DNA from: a virus
Direction: 5' to 3' (one strand)
Virus record (IMG/VR): IMGVR_UViG_3300050821_002632
Span: 1 to 46,940 of that record
DNA length: 46,940 nt
The notes beneath the pieces are model-generated. The model was not told the origin of the DNA, did no database searches, and saw nothing but the letters and a program-made list of their open reading frames with translations. Shown in pieces: positions 5,755 through 14,010 of this stretch. How positions within the stretch are numbered: position 1 is the first letter of the stretch; every line of letters begins with the position of its first letter. The position numbers were made by a program, and so were the translations under genes.

Positions 5755-6300
5755 CTACTTACCAATGAGATGCAGGCTGAGTTGAATGATAGCGATGATC
5801 GCTCCGATAATAAGTCCTATTACCCACTGGCTTTGCTGGCGTCCCTCCGTGCGCTGACCTTCCCTGCCTACGCCTTGATATTGATTCTGTTCCAGGACAG
5901 AAATGCGCCGGTCTTGCGCAGTAGCCTGAGCACCTTGTTTCTCCAGGGCCAGAGCCACGTTATTGGTATTGGCAGCCAACAAAGCATCGATACGTCCAGC
6001 TTCCGCTTTCTTCGATTCACTGTTGGCACGTTGGCGTTCCTCTTCCAGTTTAGCGATATATCCCTGTTCTTGATTACGGAGGTCATCCAGCCTTCTAAAC
6101 TCTGCTTTCCTAAGGTCATCCTGACGGGTAATCGCTGCCGATACCAGACTTAGTACGTTAGCAGTGGGATCGATCAGCGGAATCTTATCGGGAGGCTTAT
6201 CACGTCCATTACGAAGAACATCCTCGATAGCTCTCAGGCGGGAGATAATCTCATTGAAGGCATTGGTGATTGGTGTCGGACTACCATCGGTATCAGTCAC
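5755..6300 (-). CDS. Tail-anchored coiled-coil membrane protein (181 aa)
   Basis: GTG at 6300 overlaps the upstream stop (GTGA). Residues 60-145 are a long charged coiled coil (DDLRKAEFRRLDDLRNQEQ...ALEKQGAQATAQDRRISVLEQN). Residues 158-180 are a C-terminal transmembrane helix (QWVIGLIIGAIIAIIQLSLHL). Phage proteins of this shape sit in lysis cassettes or at the membrane. It could be a spanin-like or holin-associated protein, but I see no defining motif. Confidence 0.65.
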   Translation of the reverse strand: MTDTDGSPTPITNAFNEIISRLRAIEDVLRNGRDKPPDKIPLIDPTANVLSLVSAAITRQDDLRKAEFRRLDDLRNQEQGYIAKLEEERQRANSESKKAEAGRIDALLAANTNNVALALEKQGAQATAQDRRISVLEQNQYQGVGREGQRTEGRQQSQWVIGLIIGAIIAIIQLSLHLIGK

Positions 6301-6476
6301 TTAGGATGCTCCGAACACTTATGCCCTGCAAACTCTTTATCTCTCTGCTGAAGGTAGTTCTGGGCCATCTCCCGAATCGTATCCCCTATCGGTGGCCCCT
6401 TAGGGGGAATGAAGTTCCATCTGCACTCCGAACATCCCCAGGAGACACCGAGTTTGCGCTGGATCAGGTATCTCAA
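6297..6476 (-). CDS. Small zinc-finger-like protein (59 aa)
   Basis: The frame runs from TTG 6476, overlapping the upstream TGA as TTGA, to TGA 6297-6299, which overlaps the next GTG. The peptide has WGCSECRWNF near residues 14-22 and FAGHKCSEHPK at the end, i.e. C-x2-C ... H-x-C-x2-H. This spacing recurs in small phage and bacterial proteins that probably bind one zinc ion. There is no ribosome-binding site, so translation would rely on coupling. Confidence 0.6.
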   Translation of the reverse strand: MRYLIQRKLGVSWGCSECRWNFIPPKGPPIGDTIREMAQNYLQQRDKEFAGHKCSEHPK

Positions 6477-6661
6477 GCAGCAGGAGGTTGAAGAGCTGCA
6501 ACAATTGCGTTGTAGGCATCGTCGTTACCGGCAGTGATCGCCTTGGCCTGAGCTAAGATCTCATCATCGGTGAGGCCATGCTGCGCCTTGATACTCGATA
6601 CCAATTGCAGGATCGCATTAAGCCCTGTCAGGGCAAGATTCATAATATCAGCAGGATTCAT
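6473..6661 (-). CDS. Small helical phage protein (62 aa)
   Basis: ATG at 6661 immediately follows the lipoprotein stop. The sequence NPADIMNLALTGLNAILQLVSSIKAQHGLTDDEILAQAKAITAG is two or three helices, the first fairly hydrophobic. The 'GLTDDEILAQA' stretch is of a kind often seen in small phage proteins near lysis genes. Function unknown. Confidence 0.6.
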   Translation of the reverse strand: MNPADIMNLALTGLNAILQLVSSIKAQHGLTDDEILAQAKAITAGNDDAYNAIVAALQPPAA

Positions 6662-7087
6662 TTAGGCTCCTCCGAGTCCGCTGACAATAGCTTTCGTTGC
6701 AGCCGTCAGCCCGTTAACCACTAGATTTACCGTGCTGCTCGCACTGGCATTGTTGACCTTGATCAGCGCCAACTCTGCTGGATTATTGATGGATGTATTG
6801 AAGGTCTGGGCACACGCGGTATAAGTTCCTGCCTTGTTCCCGTTATCGTGCGCCACCGATACGCAGGTAAGGAATGCCTTATCTGAATCGTTAGCGAATT
6901 TGAGATAGCCAACTACGTTCAGTTCCTCTGCCGGGGTAATCGTACCCTGAACGCGTAGTTGATCCACAGTGGAGAACGCTGCGGCGATTCCCAAGGCAAT
7001 ATCTCCACCAGCCTTGGCCGAAGATCCGTAGGGATCTTTACACCCTGTCAAAACTAACAGTAGAACTAACGGTAATCTCTTAATCAT
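6662..7087 (-). CDS. Small outer-membrane-type lipoprotein (141 aa)
   Basis: ATG at 7087. Residues 1-16 are a lipoprotein signal with lipobox LTGC (Cys16). The next residue is Lys rather than Asp, so by the +2 rule it would go to the outer membrane. The mature part is helical (IALGIAAAFSTVDQLRVQGTITPAEELNVVGYLKF). Short lipoproteins of this pattern are common in phages next to holin-like genes. Roles could be lysis, superinfection exclusion or surface change. It overlaps the next upstream gene by eight bases. Confidence 0.7.
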   Translation of the reverse strand: MIKRLPLVLLLVLTGCKDPYGSSAKAGGDIALGIAAAFSTVDQLRVQGTITPAEELNVVGYLKFANDSDKAFLTCVSVAHDNGNKAGTYTACAQTFNTSINNPAELALIKVNNASASSTVNLVVNGLTAATKAIVSGLGGA

Positions 7088-7364
7088 GTGGCGTATAGAC
7101 TCCTTCCGATGGTTTCGTGACTACAACAACTGCAGGTGTTCCGGTATCCTTGGCTACCTCATTGGTGCTGTCCTGAACCTGAGCTACGGTGGAATGGGTG
7201 GTGGAATCCTTGGTCACTAGGCCGATCCCAGCAATCGCTGCGGCTACGGCAAAGTCCCTCCAAGTCATCCCCGGCTTATACGTCTGGGCAATGATATAGA
7301 GAACTCCGCCAAGGATACCGAGCAGGCTGCTTTTCCAATTCTTCAAGACGATATCGGTCATCAA
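7080..7364 (-). CDS. Holin-like membrane protein (94 aa)
   Basis: ATG at 7364 (or the adjacent ATG at 7361). The N-terminus LKNWKSSLLGILGGVLYIIAQ is one transmembrane segment. WRDFAVAAAIAGIGLVTKDSTTHS is a second, ending in the 'GL.TKD..THS' signature of a common holin-like group. The C-terminal 35 residues are polar and Val/Thr-rich. Two helices with both ends cytoplasmic would fit a class II holin. It lies among other membrane proteins at the end of the late operon. Confidence 0.65.
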   Translation of the reverse strand: MMTDIVLKNWKSSLLGILGGVLYIIAQTYKPGMTWRDFAVAAAIAGIGLVTKDSTTHSTVAQVQDSTNEVAKDTGTPAVVVVTKPSEGVYTPHD

Positions 7365-7903
7365 TTACTCCATGCCTCAGATAATGTCTTCTTACGCGTC
7401 AGCATCGCTACTGCGGTATACGCCATGATACTTAGCAGAGATGGCAACCACAAATTAGCACTCCAGTGGGCTCCATCGAACCTGGTGAATGCAAATCTCC
7501 ATGCCGCTGCAGCGATGAAGTAACTCCCCATGATCTTGGCCTGAATACCAAAGCAATAACTGAGCAGCGCTACTCCGATGATCAGACACCAGATCCCTTT
7601 GGCTGCGGTCATATAGAGATACCACTTGGTAGGGTGAGAGATAATCACCGCTATCGCTACGGCTACCCATACATACCTCAGTTGCAGATGAGCGTAGAGA
7701 GCCGCAAAGGACAGCATAGCAAAGTTGAACAGGCTCCACATGATTCCGTACATATAAGAGTCGATGCCGAATCCAGTGTTGAGATCGATCAGCTCGATAA
7801 GAGCCAAGCCCATGGCCATAACGAAGTACGCCTTCAGCCACCGCTCTGTAGTAGTGATAGCGGCAAACAGGCTGGCTCCCAGTAGGCTGATCTGAATAAT
7901 CAT
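7361..7903 (-). CDS. Polytopic membrane protein (180 aa)
   Basis: ATG at 7903. Five or six hydrophobic helices cover almost the whole length (IIQISLLGASLFAAI; AYFVMAMGLALIELI; YVWVAVAIAVIIS; IWCLIIGVALLSYC; SLLSIMAYTAVAML). It ends with a short basic/polar tail. No transporter motif is visible. It overlaps the next gene by four bases (ATGA). It might modify the host membrane during late infection; function is unknown. Confidence 0.65.
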   Translation of the reverse strand: MIIQISLLGASLFAAITTTERWLKAYFVMAMGLALIELIDLNTGFGIDSYMYGIMWSLFNFAMLSFAALYAHLQLRYVWVAVAIAVIISHPTKWYLYMTAAKGIWCLIIGVALLSYCFGIQAKIMGSYFIAAAAWRFAFTRFDGAHWSANLWLPSLLSIMAYTAVAMLTRKKTLSEAWSN

Positions 7904-8253
7904 TCCACTGGATATTGATTGATGAAATGACAGCTATAGAGATCCCCGATCTCCAGATGAGGCAGAACGCCATCCTCAGCGGAGATCGTCACATCTACTA
8001 CGTCTCCCGACAGAGAGTAGTCGGTGCTCTCCGTCTTGACGTAGGCCGTAATGGTTTTCGTGATCCCCGACTTATACGCCTGAGAGATCGCATCCATGGT
8101 CATCAGAAATCCCTGAATGAAGTAAGGATCTCCAGGATCTACCGACTGCGGAGGATTCACCGCGCAGTACCTTGGGATACGAAACGTCACCTTGTTGCCA
8201 AAGACTCCGGTGATCTTGATATTGCCGTCTATTCCAGGATCTGGTCCGCCCAT
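7900..8253 (-). CDS. Hypothetical beta-rich protein (117 aa)
   Basis: I choose ATG 8253, which follows GGAGGT by seven bases; an in-frame TTG at 8268 would overlap that site. The sequence (NIKITGVFGNKVTFRIPRY, TKTITAYVKTESTDYSLSGDVVDVTISAEDG) predicts a compact beta-sandwich. It could be a small virion decoration or fibre-associated protein, but there is no recognised family. Confidence 0.55.
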   Translation of the reverse strand: MGGPDPGIDGNIKITGVFGNKVTFRIPRYCAVNPPQSVDPGDPYFIQGFLMTMDAISQAYKSGITKTITAYVKTESTDYSLSGDVVDVTISAEDGVLPHLEIGDLYSCHFINQYPVE

Positions 8254-8254
8254 G

Positions 8255-8560
8255 TTATTTACCTCCAAAGAATATATGTGCGATGATCATCACTCCGAAC
8301 ACGGTGATCAGGAATATCATCAATCCCAAGGCTCCATTCCAGCGGTTCAGTTGCTCATCGATCTTTCTGAAATGGATATCATCCAATACCGCATGAGCTG
8401 CCATCGTATCTTCAATCTTGTCGATGCGTCCCTTGCCGGCACGTCCGATACCTACCAGTTCTTCCTTGAGAGCCGCCAGAGTTCGGTTCGTCTCAATGAT
8501 TAGATCCCTGTCAGGACGCCGCTCATTGCGATGTTCCTCGGTTTGATCCCCCATCATCAT
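8255..8560 (-). CDS. Coiled-coil protein with C-terminal membrane anchor (101 aa)
   Basis: Three consecutive ATG codons lie at 8560-8552, so the exact start is open. Residues 20-70 are helical and charged (LIIETNRTLAALKEELVGIG...KIDEQLNRW). Residues 74-96 are a transmembrane helix (GALGLMIFLITVFGVMIIAHIFF). The layout mirrors the 181-aa protein at 5755-6300, and the pair may act together at the inner membrane. This resembles XhlA-type haemolysin/lysis accessory proteins in shape only. Confidence 0.6.
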   Translation of the reverse strand: MMMGDQTEEHRNERRPDRDLIIETNRTLAALKEELVGIGRAGKGRIDKIEDTMAAHAVLDDIHFRKIDEQLNRWNGALGLMIFLITVFGVMIIAHIFFGGK

Positions 8561-8564
8561 GGCT

Positions 8565-8966
8565 TTACTGCGGAGTTACACCCACCCCCGTTGGTGGGAG
8601 GGGGGCTAAAGGGGCTGTATTTGTAGCCTCCACACTCAAAGGACTCTCAATCGCTATCGGCGGAAGAGAGGTCGCCGTCACCACGTAGAAGTACTTCTTG
8701 CCGTCCGTTACCGGATCAAGAAAGCTAGTCGTGGCCACCGGCAGCAAGGCAGCGTTCAGCTTGGTATACGGCCCTCCGCTTACTGTTGCGCGATACACGC
8801 TTTCTCCCGCAACTCCAGTGCTTACCGATGCCGTCCAGCTTACCAGCAGGCCGTGACTTGTCTGGGCGGAGACAGTGAAGGACGATATAGCAACTAGGAG
8901 TAATAGTATCGAGGTCCAGCAACGTAATCTTTTGAGCCATTTCTGCTGCTTGGGCAAGTGGATCAT
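8565..8966 (-). CDS. Secreted fibronectin-III-like protein (133 aa)
   Basis: ATG at 8966. Basic residues then a hydrophobic core (WTSILLLLVAISSFTVSAQ) form a signal peptide cleaved after about residue 35. The mature part is a fibronectin type III-like domain: LLVSWTASVS...GESVYRATVSGGPYTKLN...SFLDPVTDGKKYFYVVTATS, and a Pro-rich end. A separate FN3-like domain occurs at 15208-15732 without a signal. An exported FN3 protein may decorate the host surface or join the particle late; this is inference. Confidence 0.65.
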   Translation of the reverse strand: MIHLPKQQKWLKRLRCWTSILLLLVAISSFTVSAQTSHGLLVSWTASVSTGVAGESVYRATVSGGPYTKLNAALLPVATTSFLDPVTDGKKYFYVVTATSLPPIAIESPLSVEATNTAPLAPLPPTGVGVTPQ

Positions 8967-9012
8967 CGGCAGGCACCCCTTTCACGGACGTATCTTCCTA
9001 TTCCATAGATAT

Positions 9013-9627
9013 TTAGTCAACATCATCCGCAATCCAGATGACGAATGATTGACCTCCACCGGTACTCACAGACACACTCCCTGCGGTAGCTGTCATACTG
9101 GAACCGGTTGTCACTGTATTGGCGTCTCCAGTAATTGCTACCGTACCTGTGGAGATTGCTAGGCTGATCCCGGTCACCCCTACCGTTACATTTCCACCGG
9201 TACTGACCGATACCGATCCAGCGGTGAAGTTAGCGATATTACCGGTAGAAGTGACATTGGCATCTCCGGTAAGGCTAACCACCCCAGCGGTAGCATTGAT
9301 CTGATTGCCGGTTACAGAAACGTTGGCAGTCCCGGTGATGCTTACCGTCCCCGCGCTTGCCGTTATCGAGTTACCGGTAGACGTTACGTTCGCCGTACCT
9401 GTTACCGAGACAGTTCCAGCGGTAGCAGTTATGGAATTTCCCGTTGGTGTAACGTTAGCCGTCCCAGAGACGGACACCGTTCCCGCTGTGGAGGTGATCT
9501 GATTCCCAGTAACAGCTACGGTGATATTAACGATAGAAGATGGAGGAGAAAACTCATACTGAGGCTGAAAGAACTTCGATGGGGATATTAACGCCGGATT
9601 ACCGTTAGGCGTATTCTGGAAAGGCAT
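9013..9627 (-). CDS. Repetitive beta-structured virion/fibre protein (204 aa)
   Basis: ATG at 9627. After a 36-residue N-terminal part, seven tandem units of about 22 residues follow (consensus VTxTGNSITATAGTVSVTGTAN), with a short C-terminal cap QSFVIWIADDVD. Such Thr/Gly/Val repeats make extended beta structures in phage fibre and decoration proteins. The neighbours on both sides are also beta-rich structural candidates. Host-binding fibre or capsid-fibre roles are both possible. Confidence 0.6.
   Translation of the reverse strand: MPFQNTPNGNPALISPSKFFQPQYEFSPPSSIVNITVAVTGNQITSTAGTVSVSGTANVTPTGNSITATAGTVSVTGTANVTSTGNSITASAGTVSITGTANVSVTGNQINATAGVVSLTGDANVTSTGNIANFTAGSVSVSTGGNVTVGVTGISLAISTGTVAITGDANTVTTGSSMTATAGSVSVSTGGGQSFVIWIADDVD
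9055..9519 (-). repeat. Seven tandem ~66-bp coding repeats
   Basis: The DNA encoding residues 37-191 of the fibre-like protein consists of seven degenerate units of about 66 bp. The first three (residues about 37-102) are the most alike, and the distal ones have diverged (e.g. TGDAN, STGGN endings). Copy number could vary by recombination. Confidence 0.8.
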
Positions 9628-9960
9628 TTAGAGATTGATGAGCCCTAAGGAGATCGCATAGAAGTTGGTGCCATCGTAGATCACGGTTTGCACTGCTGAA
9701 GTACTAGCCACAGCGGTTATCGTAATGGGAATGATACCCTTGAAGGTTGCCGGCCATGCCACAGAATGTAGGCCACTGCCATCTTGCTTGAAGATGAAGG
9801 TATACACCATTCCGGCCATCGGATTGGTCAAGGTGAAAGAGGTTACGTTACCCGTCAGGGTCATCAGGAATACATTGCCCTGCGAGCAATCAAACGTAGG
9901 TGTAGCGCTGAAGGGTACGATAATCAGGCCATAAGGATAGTTGCCAACCGCTGCCGACAT
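9628..9960 (-). CDS. Tail-fibre/virion beta-domain protein (110 aa)
   Basis: ATG at 9960. The pattern PTFDCSQGNVFLMTLTGNVTSFTL.NPMAG..YTFIFKQDGSGLHSVAWPATFK...TVIYDGTNFYA matches the compact beta domain often found at the C-terminus of phage tail-fibre and structural proteins. Here it stands alone as its own gene. Likely a virion component. Confidence 0.65.
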   Translation of the reverse strand: MSAAVGNYPYGLIIVPFSATPTFDCSQGNVFLMTLTGNVTSFTLTNPMAGMVYTFIFKQDGSGLHSVAWPATFKGIIPITITAVASTSAVQTVIYDGTNFYAISLGLINL

Positions 9961-9961
9961 G

Positions 9962-10552
9962 TCAATTTCCGCTGGACCAATCGGTCCATGCTGCCTGTAC
10001 CGTGCTGGCTACAGAGAAAGTGATCCCGATATTGATGGCTCCAAATGAGCCTGCCGTCCCCGTTCCTGTGGTGTCCACCGATACGGCGGCAGTACTTCCA
10101 AAGGCTACCGTAAGGCCGCTGCCTGCCGTAGCTAGAGTACCTTGGCTCCAGAAACATCCTGAGCACCATACTGTTGAGGAGGTAGCTACTTGAGAGATTG
10201 TCCTGAATACAATCCGGCCTTCCATATACCAAGGCACGTTCGTCAGGCTGGCGACGTATGTTTGCGCGGCAGAAGCACCCAATACGGTAGCTCCGGTCAA
10301 AGCCGACTGAGCTGAACTGGGACCGAATACCGGAGTGACTACAATGGTTCCCGCTGTACCAGTAGTCATGATCCCACCCATGGCAAACTTATAGACCTGT
10401 CCGGCAAAGGGAGCGGCAAGGCCATAACCAATAGGAAATGCTTGGTTGGCTTGAGCGGGAGTAAATATACCGGTGATCGTAGTGATCGATCCCGTTGAAG
10501 CAGTAACGATCAGAGAATCAGCTAACTGGCTATTAAAGTATTGACGGGCCAT
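9962..10552 (-). CDS. Probable virion structural protein (196 aa)
   Basis: ATG at 10552 follows AGGAGAAAAG. The protein is rich in Gly, Thr, Ser and Ala with alternating hydrophobics, typical of beta-sheet virion proteins (PIGYGLAAPFAGQVYKFAMGGIMTTGTAGTIVVTPVFG...). No specific family. Its start overlaps the end of the next upstream gene by 20 bases. Confidence 0.55.
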   Translation of the reverse strand: MARQYFNSQLADSLIVTASTGSITTITGIFTPAQANQAFPIGYGLAAPFAGQVYKFAMGGIMTTGTAGTIVVTPVFGPSSAQSALTGATVLGASAAQTYVASLTNVPWYMEGRIVFRTISQVATSSTVWCSGCFWSQGTLATAGSGLTVAFGSTAAVSVDTTGTGTAGSFGAINIGITFSVASTVQAAWTDWSSGN

Positions 10553-12515
10553 CTTTTCTCCTAACTCTTACCAGATCTCGATCCTGCGTAGCCTGCTTAT
10601 CCACTTCCATTGCTTTGATAATCGCACTATCGGTAGCTACTTGCTTTTGAACTTTCACATTCACGATCATCTTACATAACTTGACGATCTGAGCCTTGAT
10701 CTTGTTCCAAAAGTTAACCAGTATCTGCCAGTTCATCAGGATAATAGAAAAGAAAGCCAAGGTAGCTAAGGAGCCAGAAACCATTCTCATTAGAGCATGT
10801 AATGTCACGATAGGAATAAGTCCAATAGCTCGGGATGGGCCAAACGTTCTATATCCATACCAATTGGGAGGACCGGGTACAGCCACGGCTCCTGCTAAAG
10901 CTATTGCATAGCAGTTTACGCTGGCAGCGTTGTTTTGAACGGCGTAATGGAAGTTGTAGCTTCCGGGTGAGGCGGCGAAGAAATGCCCATTGGCATCACC
11001 GTCTGTATAGTAATCCGCATCAGCATCGTGGGTAGTTGCCGAGCCCCAATTAGCTAAAGCGGCTCCAACTGTTTGGGTTGGATACGGACTATCCATAACT
11101 GCCCCTGAGGGATTGGTCATCTGGGCCATCGGTCCAGTTCCATCCACGCAAGTATTAACAATTAGATCGTTTGCAAGACTTGTCACTAGTGTTGGGAGAT
11201 CGGCACAATCAATTATCAGCAACGTGGTTCCGAAGCAAATCGCATTGCCTCCTACAGTGGTATTCTCAGTCTGAGAGTTTCTCACTACCCCAGTCGCTTC
11301 AAGAAAGCTCGCATTGGAGCCACCGCCATTCGCGCCAGCGGTAACTCCCGAGTCAACCCCGGTTGCATTAGTGCAGTAGTAAGTAATCATTTCAGAATTT
11401 CCAGCGGGATTTACAATCGTAACCGTGAACGCATTGATTGCCGCCTGGGTAGCAAAGGTTAATCCATTCTTGTAATAAATCTTTGGGAAGCTGGCTGTGT
11501 GTACGGAAGTAAAAGTGTCTGAGTTGCTATCGGAGATTGAAGTTGTCGCACCCTCTCCATCGGTGACGACTAGTGTTGTAGTGCCAGTGGGACAGGGAAC
11601 GTGTAGCGTGTCCGTCGAACCCGACGAAGGCATAAGGTTCTTCTGCGACATCAGGACTTGTGCAATGCTTGGAGTTGTACTGCCACCAGCACCACTACGA
11701 AATGCCACCGCATAAATAGCAAAGGGGTCGTGAGTCGTTTGAGAAACAGTGAAAGTCGGGGTGAATGTGCCCACCCCCGGCGTACATTGCATGACTACAT
11801 GACCTATGTTAATGTTGTGCTCAAGTAGCGTGCAACCTGCGGGAACTGTTAACGCTCCCCACGGATTAGCCGGACCTAGAGTTGGAAGTCCGGTTCCTTC
11901 ATCATCTACCCGCACCAACACCAGATCGTTGGCGTTGTTGATGGTCATAGCAGTACCGGTGATATTGGGAGCAGTATTGCTCACGGGTGTCACATCTACC
12001 TTGCAAGAACTGGCATCTACAAAACCTGATGCAGTTGTCTGAACTCCTATCCAGTTTGAGATATTCCAGGAGTTATTGGAAACGATAACCGAATGCGCCT
12101 CCACTACATTGAAAGTCGTGTTGGCGATGTTCTGATCGTAATAAAAGCCGTGATTCCCTGGCATTACCGTATCGATGCAGGTGCCCACGGTGAAAACTGG
12201 CGTTAGGGTATTTGACGCATTGTCGGTGAAGGTCGGCGCACAGTGGGAAGCGCAGGCTGGTAGGGTGCCGCCATTCTCGTTAAGCGTCTGTACGTCCGCC
12301 CACTCTCCATCCACCACAATAAGAGAACCTGTCGTTAATACGTCAGGATGTAGATTGAAATTGCGATTGTTTCCCCCTACGCTTGGGTTGGCATTTTGAT
12401 AGATACCATTGTTACCGAGGTATATATTTTCTGTTGGTGTTTGAGCCTGCGCCGAAACACAAATAGAGAATAAGATAATAATCCAATAAATATTAGAGAA
12501 GCTGAATGATCGCAT
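10533..12515 (-). CDS. Large exported, membrane-anchored surface protein (660 aa)
   Basis: I take ATG 12515, directly after GGCAGGAA; longer in-frame reading would only run antisense-like through the previous gene. Residues 1-25 are a signal peptide (IIILFSICVSAQAQ). Residues about 26-550 are beta-rich, Gly/Asn/Thr-rich, with several Cys pairs. Residues about 565-600 are hydrophobic (two close helices or one long one), and the last 60 residues are strongly basic. This is the topology of a type I surface protein: large outside domain, membrane anchor, basic inner tail. It is unusual inside a phage structural operon. It could be a displayed adhesin, a superinfection-exclusion protein or an odd fibre. 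Confidence 0.6.
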   Translation of the reverse strand: MRSFSFSNIYWIIILFSICVSAQAQTPTENIYLGNNGIYQNANPSVGGNNRNFNLHPDVLTTGSLIVVDGEWADVQTLNENGGTLPACASHCAPTFTDNASNTLTPVFTVGTCIDTVMPGNHGFYYDQNIANTTFNVVEAHSVIVSNNSWNISNWIGVQTTASGFVDASSCKVDVTPVSNTAPNITGTAMTINNANDLVLVRVDDEGTGLPTLGPANPWGALTVPAGCTLLEHNINIGHVVMQCTPGVGTFTPTFTVSQTTHDPFAIYAVAFRSGAGGSTTPSIAQVLMSQKNLMPSSGSTDTLHVPCPTGTTTLVVTDGEGATTSISDSNSDTFTSVHTASFPKIYYKNGLTFATQAAINAFTVTIVNPAGNSEMITYYCTNATGVDSGVTAGANGGGSNASFLEATGVVRNSQTENTTVGGNAICFGTTLLIIDCADLPTLVTSLANDLIVNTCVDGTGPMAQMTNPSGAVMDSPYPTQTVGAALANWGSATTHDADADYYTDGDANGHFFAASPGSYNFHYAVQNNAASVNCYAIALAGAVAVPGPPNWYGYRTFGPSRAIGLIPIVTLHALMRMVSGSLATLAFFSIILMNWQILVNFWNKIKAQIVKLCKMIVNVKVQKQVATDSAIIKAMEVDKQATQDRDLVRVRRKDGPSIL

Positions 12516-13215
12516 TTCCTGCCGTCTGTGCCGGGAAGGTAATCGTAAACGTACCCGCAGTCGATGTTTGATCGGTCGTAAAGTTAAGCACCAAGACGGA
12601 TGGCTGACCACCCAAAGAGGCGTTATAGATCAGCGCTCCTCTGGCAGTAATGGTAGCGGAGGTCCACGCTATTGTGGAGAACAAGGCGCAAGCGGTATCC
12701 GTAGACAGTACTGGAGTCGTACTCACTAGAGCCATAGCGTTACCAACTAAGGTTCCACCGGGACCGATACCTCCAGTTACATAAGTCCCTGAGCTGCCCA
12801 CCTCATTGGTAGAAGCGTACTTAGTGGTTGTCTTATCCAAGGAAGCGGCAGAGGTATACAGAGCTATAGCGAATACGTTGGTTGTAGCAAAGACGGTACC
12901 CATGGTGCCGGAGTTAGCTCCATTGGGATTGGTCAACGTAATCGTAGTGGTAGTGGAAGCCACACAGAGAAACGTACCGTTATTGGCTGCCGTGCTGAAT
13001 CCCGAGAGACTGAGCACCAATCCCGCATAGGCGTTAGTCCCTCCATTGGTGAAGGTTCCGGTATAGACGGTGCAGGCAGTACCGTTAGGGCCAAGCGTGC
13101 CACCGGCAGCAGCGACAGAGGACACGGTATTGGTCCCTGTCAGAACGGTAAGGTTATGCATTCCCTGCAAGAGTTGCGTCTTGTAACTGTCACAGATCGC
13201 CTGCGTTATGGCCAT
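12493..13215 (-). CDS. Probable virion protein (240 aa)
   Basis: ATG at 13215. The start AITQAICDSYKTQLLQGMHNL and the later VFAIALYTSAASLDKTTTKY match a frequent phage structural pattern ('AITQ..C.SFK.ELL.G.H.F ... F.iALYTS.A.L...T..Y'). Between them is a Gly/Thr-rich insertion of about 70 residues that looks like an added beta domain. The C-terminus LVLNFTTDQTSTAGTFTITFPA is beta-rich. Probably a fibre- or head-associated virion protein. Confidence 0.65.
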   Translation of the reverse strand: MAITQAICDSYKTQLLQGMHNLTVLTGTNTVSSVAAAGGTLGPNGTACTVYTGTFTNGGTNAYAGLVLSLSGFSTAANNGTFLCVASTTTTITLTNPNGANSGTMGTVFATTNVFAIALYTSAASLDKTTTKYASTNEVGSSGTYVTGGIGPGGTLVGNAMALVSTTPVLSTDTACALFSTIAWTSATITARGALIYNASLGGQPSVLVLNFTTDQTSTAGTFTITFPAQTAGNAIIQLL

Positions 13216-13379
13216 TGAGTCTTAGCTCCCATCTTTGGCAGCTTCTCGTAATCCACGATGATATTGGTATCCCTGCGAATCACCTTACCTTCGCTATCGA
13301 GGTATTCCGTGATCTCCGCAACTCCGCAATCCACTTCTTGCCTGGTAATCCTTGGCGGTATCTGTTTGATCTCCAGCAT
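13206..13379 (-). CDS. Small acidic/basic mixed protein (57 aa)
   Basis: ATG at 13379 follows GTGAGGTAGCT, and the frame ends with TAA 13206-13208, overlapping the start of the next gene. The product MLEIKQIPPRITRQEVDCGVAEITEYLDSEGKVIRRDTNIIVDYEKLPK is well balanced in composition and likely folds as a small beta protein. It fills a 183-bp gap between virion genes. No family recognised. Confidence 0.6.
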   Translation of the reverse strand: MLEIKQIPPRITRQEVDCGVAEITEYLDSEGKVIRRDTNIIVDYEKLPKMGAKTQWP

Positions 13380-13398
13380 AGCTACCTCACGGTCGCTT

Positions 13399-14010
13399 TT
13401 ATGGTCTAGTTAAGTTAACCTGTACCGCTATCTCTGTCTCCCCGCCTGCAAGGCTGGCGATCATGATTTCCATCTTATCTCCGATGGCGTAAGCTGTATT
13501 CTGCACCGCTCCACCGTCAATCCAAGTATTCAGAGATCCTAAGGTAAGATTGGAAGCTAAGTGAGTATTCGCCCCGTTATTCCTCGCGTTGATCGTCGCT
13601 CCGGTAGCTCCTGAGACATATCCCTTCACGTTCGTCACGGTACACGCAAAGGGAGCTTGCCACACGATGACATTTATTGTGGAGGTAGGAGCGATAATCG
13701 TTCCACCCCTGGAGAATGACAGCGTAGTCTGCAACACGCTCGTCAAAAACGATCCGATCACCTTCTGATTGGTAAGATCTCCCGCTGTAGCCCAGGTAAC
13801 GAACTGATCGGCTGTAGAAGCTCCTCCACCAGCACCCTCGATAGACGCCCATACATAGGGATTCATGGAAGTACATCGCTTGGTCACATGGTTAGTGGTA
13901 TCGATCCATAGATCATCCGTCATGGGCATGGGGAAATCAGGAGTGATGGCTACACTCTGATCGGGAGCGTTCCCCTGCTTATAGATATTCGCTGGAGTAG
14001 TTCTGCTCAC
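13399..14010 (-). CDS. Probable fibre/virion protein (203 aa)
   Basis: GTG at 14010 overlaps the previous TGA. The N-terminal segment (TDDLWIDTTNHVTKRCTSMNPYVWASIEG) resembles the short 'dlWidT..n..yr.....W..l' motif used by phage fibre-type proteins. The C-terminal half (STINVIVWQAPFACTVTNVKGYVSGATGATINARNNGANTHL) is a beta-sandwich-like domain. Likely part of the host-contact apparatus. Confidence 0.55.
   Translation of the reverse strand: MSRTTPANIYKQGNAPDQSVAITPDFPMPMTDDLWIDTTNHVTKRCTSMNPYVWASIEGAGGGASTADQFVTWATAGDLTNQKVIGSFLTSVLQTTLSFSRGGTIIAPTSTINVIVWQAPFACTVTNVKGYVSGATGATINARNNGANTHLASNLTLGSLNTWIDGGAVQNTAYAIGDKMEIMIASLAGGETEIAVQVNLTRP

Noticed and set aside
9119-9502. Plus-strand open frames opposite the repetitive fibre gene
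   Set aside because: They are products of the repeat composition (Val/Pro/Ala-rich antisense) with no ribosome-binding site, opposite a convincing minus-strand gene.
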